A DNA stretch of 64,000 bases from Streptomyces harbinensis. Lineage in GTDB: Bacteria; Actinomycetota; Actinomycetes; Streptomycetales; Streptomycetaceae. Below are positions 61,430 to 64,000 of the stretch, piece after piece (the first letter of the stretch is position 1; each line of letters opens with the position of its first letter). Both the position numbers and the translations under genes were made by a program. The stretch covers positions 141,822-205,821 of the forward strand of contig NZ_FPAB01000003.1 of assembly GCF_900116145.1 (NCBI RefSeq), read 5' to 3'. The notes under the pieces were generated by a model, which ran no database searches, was not told where the DNA came from, and saw only the letters and a list, made by a program, of their open reading frames with translations.

Positions 61430-62448
61430 GCACCACCCTCGACCGGGTGCCGCTGGGCACCGGCGGCCCGCTCACCGGCGTCCAGGGCCTGGGCTGCATG
61501 GGCATGAGCGCCTTCTACGGCCCCACCGACGCCGACGCCGCCCGCGCCACCCTGGAGCGCGCCCTGGAACTCGGCGTGACGCTCTACGACACGGCTGACA
61601 TGTACGGGGCGGGCGAGAACGAGAGGTTCCTGGCCCCGTTCGTCCGCGCCCACCGCGACGAGATCACCATCGCCACCAAGTTCGCCCTCCAGCAGGACCC
61701 CGCCGACCCGGCGGGCCGGATCATCCGCAACGACCCCGCCTATGTGCGCGAGGCCGTCGAGGGCAGCCTGCGGCGGCTGGACGTCGAGGTCATCGACCTC
61801 TACTACATGCACCGCCGCGACCCGGACGTCCCGCTGGAGGAATCGGTCGGCGCCATGGCCGAGCTGGTGACCCAGGGCAAGGTACGGCGCCTGGGTCTCA
61901 GCGAGGTCACCGGCGCCGAACTGCGCGCCGCGCACGCCGTGCACCCCATCGCCGCGCTCCAGTCCGAGTGGTCGCTGTTCTCCCGCGACGTGGAGCGCAC
62001 CGCCGTCCCCGCCGCCGGGGAACTGGGCGTCGCGTTCGTCCCCTACTCACCGCTGGGCCGTGGCTTCCTCTCCGGCGCCTTCACCGACACCGAGACCGAC
62101 CTGAGCGCCGACGACTTCCGCCGCCGCCAGCCCCGCTACAGCGGCGACAACCTCGCCGCCAACCGCGAACTCCTCAACCCCCTGCGGCGCGTCGCCGAGG
62201 CCCACGGCGCCACCATCGGGCAGATCGCCCTCGCCTGGGTGCAGCAGCAGGGCCCGCTGCGCGGCATGACGGTCATCCCCATCCCGGGCACCCGGCACGT
62301 CTCCCGGGTCGAGGAGAACACCGCCGCCACCCGCATCGTCCTCACCGACGAGGAACGGGCCGTCCTGGAGCCCCTGGCCTCCCAGGTGGCCGGTGACCGC
62401 TACGCCGACATGAACTTCACCTCGGCCGGGCGGGAGCAGCGGGAGTAA
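61426..62448 (+). CDS. Aldo/keto reductase
   Basis: This 340-residue AKR barrel has LGCMGMSAFYGPTDADAA at the start, the catalytic DTADMYGAGENE (Asp, Tyr), ATKFAL (Lys), YYMHRRDPDVPLEES (His) and IPIPGTRHVSRVEENTAA for NADPH binding. It reduces aldehydes and ketones. Its translation is coupled to the MerR gene (ATGA) and it is probably induced by the same signal, consistent with carbonyl detoxification. Confidence 0.96.
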   Translation: MSTTLDRVPLGTGGPLTGVQGLGCMGMSAFYGPTDADAARATLERALELGVTLYDTADMYGAGENERFLAPFVRAHRDEITIATKFALQQDPADPAGRIIRNDPAYVREAVEGSLRRLDVEVIDLYYMHRRDPDVPLEESVGAMAELVTQGKVRRLGLSEVTGAELRAAHAVHPIAALQSEWSLFSRDVERTAVPAAGELGVAFVPYSPLGRGFLSGAFTDTETDLSADDFRRRQPRYSGDNLAANRELLNPLRRVAEAHGATIGQIALAWVQQQGPLRGMTVIPIPGTRHVSRVEENTAATRIVLTDEERAVLEPLASQVAGDRYADMNFTSAGREQRE

Positions 62449-62465
62449 GGGCACCCGCCCGCCCG

Positions 62466-62615
62466 TCACCGACCGGGCGCGCCGGGGCGGTCGTGGCGCC
62501 GCGCGAGCCGCCGGAGCACCGCGTACAGCAGGCGGTACGCCAGCGACGCGGCGAGCGGCGTCACCAGCCGCCGTACGCGCCGGGAGCGCAGCAGGGACCG
62601 CGCAGCGGAGCTCAC
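62466..62615 (-). CDS. 49-residue basic peptide coupled to the Rv1733c-like gene
   Basis: This is a 49-residue peptide (SSAARSLLRSRRVRRLVTPL; AYRLLYAVLRRLARRHDRPG). It is highly basic and amphipathic with a weakly hydrophobic middle. The GTG at 62615 overlaps the TGA of the upstream gene (GTGA), which argues for real, coupled translation. It could associate with the membrane. No family is recognised. Confidence 0.55.
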   Translation of the reverse strand: MSSAARSLLRSRRVRRLVTPLAASLAYRLLYAVLRRLARRHDRPGAPGR

Positions 62616-63190
62616 GAGTGGTACCGGCGGGCCCATCGGGGTTCCACCTCCATCCATTCCCGGCCCCAGGAGCGGTCGTGGCCGCGCTCGAAGCGTTCCC
62701 GCGCCAGATGCCGCGCCAGCAGCAGCGCCGCGCCGACTCCGCCCGCCGCCAGCAGGCCGGAGGCCGAGGACTGCACCGCCCTGGCCACCGGCCCCGGCGG
62801 CGCCTCGGTCGGGGCGCCCGAGCTGTCCAGCCACACGGTCACCTCGTCGCCGGGCTCGCCGCCCCGCTCCAGGGGCACCGTCTGCGTACGTTCTGTGCCG
62901 TCCGGCTCCTGCCAGCGTACGGTCGCGGTGGTCTCGCCGTTGCTCGGCCGCACCGCAGGGTTCGGGGCGGCCGAGCGGGCGTCGTCCACCACCACCGCCG
63001 GGGTGCTGTGCCGGGTCTGCTCCTGCCGGAGAGCGCTCTGCCAGGTGCTGGCGAACGCCAGCGTGCCCACCAGCACGGGCCCGGCCACCAGCAGCACCGA
63101 CAGCACCAGCAGCACCACGGCCTCCACCACATCGCACCGCCGCCGCAGCGGGGAGCGGTGCCAGCGCCACGTCCGCCTTCTGTCCGCCAT
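62612..63190 (-). CDS. Rv1733c-like membrane protein, two segments
   Basis: This 192-residue protein has two membrane segments (VVEAVVLLVLSVLLVAGPVL and SGLLAAGGVGAALLLA) flanking an extracytoplasmic beta-rich domain with TATVRWQEPDGTERTQTVPL and DEVTVWLDSSGAPTEAP. This is the layout of the mycobacterial Rv1733c family. ATG 63190 is preceded by a weak site. Function is unknown. Confidence 0.85.
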   Translation of the reverse strand: MADRRRTWRWHRSPLRRRCDVVEAVVLLVLSVLLVAGPVLVGTLAFASTWQSALRQEQTRHSTPAVVVDDARSAAPNPAVRPSNGETTATVRWQEPDGTERTQTVPLERGGEPGDEVTVWLDSSGAPTEAPPGPVARAVQSSASGLLAAGGVGAALLLARHLARERFERGHDRSWGREWMEVEPRWARRYHS

Positions 63191-63281
63191 CGCAGTCGGT
63201 CCTCGGTCCTCGCATGCCGCGTGGCCCCCGTCGTGCCGCATCCGAGTACCCGGGACCGGCCGGGTAACCCTTCCGGGCGCC

Positions 63282-64000
63282 TCAGACCACGGCGAACGTG
63301 TACAGCGAGAACGCCGCCGCCAGCACCCCCGCCAGCGCCCGCCGCCCCGCCGGGACACCCACCCACGGCTGCTCGAAACGCCTGGTCAGCGCCCCGATAC
63401 CGAGCAGCAGCACCGCGAAGAGCGGCAGCCACAGCAGCCGCAGCGCCACCCAGCCGAGCGTCGCCGGGTCGGCCGTGAGCCCCGCCACCGCCGCGCCGCC
63501 GTTCAGCGCCGCCGCCGGGATCGCGGCGGCCAGCATGGCGCTCTGGTGCCAGCACAGGATCGTCATCGCGCTCAGATTGATCACCACCACCGGCGCCCAC
63601 AGCGCCGGACGCGCCAGCAGCGCCGCCAGCCGCTCCCGCACCAGCACCGCCACCCCCGACTGCGCGGCGGCCAGCGCCAGGACCAGCAGCGACGGCGGGT
63701 GGGAGTTCGTCCGCGCCTCGCCCGGCACCCCCACCATCGACGCCGGGTAGCCGAAGACGGTCAGCAGCACCGCGAACAGCACCGCCCCGCCGCCCAGCAG
63801 CAGCCACCCGGCCGCCCGCCGCGACAGCCGGCCCACGCCCCACACCAGCCCCAGCTGGTAGCCGAACAGCCAGCCCGGCAGCAGATTCAGCAGCCCCAGC
63901 CAGGACGGCATGGCCTCCGCGAACGGCCCGTACCGCAGCGCGTCCACCACCGCGACCGCCGTCAGCAGCGGCAGCGCCGACCACAGCCCGGCGCGCTCGG
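63282..64000 (-). CDS. Acyltransferase-3-like membrane protein, 5' end outside window
   Basis: This is the C-terminal 239 codons of a membrane protein that continues beyond the right edge. It has about seven hydrophobic segments (LLNLLPGWLFGYQLGLVWG; AAGWLLLGGGAVLFAVLLTV; LVVINLSAMTILCWHQSAML; LLWLPLFAVLLLGIGALTRR). The WLFGYQLG, TILCWHQSA and FEQPW blocks are those of acyltransferase-3 (OafA-type) proteins. Such enzymes acylate sugars or antibiotics. The first residues and the catalytic His region near the N-terminus are not in the window. Confidence 0.8.
   Translation of the reverse strand, partial: ERAGLWSALPLLTAVAVVDALRYGPFAEAMPSWLGLLNLLPGWLFGYQLGLVWGVGRLSRRAAGWLLLGGGAVLFAVLLTVFGYPASMVGVPGEARTNSHPPSLLVLALAAAQSGVAVLVRERLAALLARPALWAPVVVINLSAMTILCWHQSAMLAAAIPAAALNGGAAVAGLTADPATLGWVALRLLWLPLFAVLLLGIGALTRRFEQPWVGVPAGRRALAGVLAAAFSLYTFAVV

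Overview
The window looks like a chromosomal stretch of a Streptomyces or close relative. Base composition is very GC-rich with strong third-position G/C. GTG starts and 4-bp GTGA/ATGA gene overlaps are frequent. Typical markers are a FasR-fabD-fabH-acpP-fabF fatty-acid synthase locus, a DUF3145 gene, an XRE(DUF5753)-DUF397 pair with a neighbouring HATPase, PucR/IclR/MerR/TetR/WYL regulators, Tat signal peptides and small secreted proteins. I saw no CRISPR array, rRNA, insertion sequence or prophage.

Left part (1-7.1 kb): a decayed region with two frameshifted or deleted copies of a von Willebrand factor A (MIDAS) protein lies on either side of two small DUF3592-like membrane proteins. Then come a divergent SDR/TetR pair with a palindromic operator, a secreted peptidoglycan-binding protein and two small membrane proteins. 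Two tRNA genes (CAU and Asn-GUU anticodons), each followed by a hairpin, lie at 7.2-7.55 kb.

Sugar region (8.1-29.2 kb): an IclR regulator, an SMP-30 lactonase and a medium-chain oxidoreductase are followed by a GH51 alpha-L-arabinofuranosidase. On the opposite strand runs a catabolic and transport run: enolase-superfamily sugar-acid dehydratase, zinc dehydrogenase, U32-like protein, ChvE/GguA/GguB-type ABC importer and aldose 1-epimerase. Nearly identical 18-bp operator-like sites precede the arabinofuranosidase, the U32-like gene and (imperfectly) the dehydratase. They suggest one regulon, possibly for oxidative (non-phosphorylating) use of L-arabinose or D-galactose. Between the two halves lie a PCMT-like methyltransferase coupled to a 32-residue zinc-ribbon peptide, a Tat-exported PHP-domain protein with a histidine-rich leader, a secreted intradiol dioxygenase and a ClpC-like unfoldase.

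Middle part (29.3-52.4 kb): a lipoprotein SGNH hydrolase and DUF3145 are followed by many short regulator-plus-target modules, most with a visible palindrome in the shared promoter. These are WYL/VOC, a two-component system with a divergent MacB/FtsX-type ABC exporter, HATPase/XRE/DUF397, TetR/SDR, MarR-GNAT facing a toxin-antitoxin-like pair, a SigJ-type ECF sigma facing an azoreductase, a truncated TetR facing an imine-reductase-like gene (an apparent deletion junction), and CGNR regulator facing phosphoesterase-LysE.

Right part (52.5-64 kb): the type II fatty-acid synthase operon ends at a 27-bp hairpin. It is followed by a pirin, an NCS2 nucleobase permease, a serine hydrolase, a MerR-aldo/keto reductase operon with a 19-bp-spacer promoter, an Rv1733c-like membrane protein with a 49-residue partner, and an acyltransferase-like membrane protein cut by the window edge.
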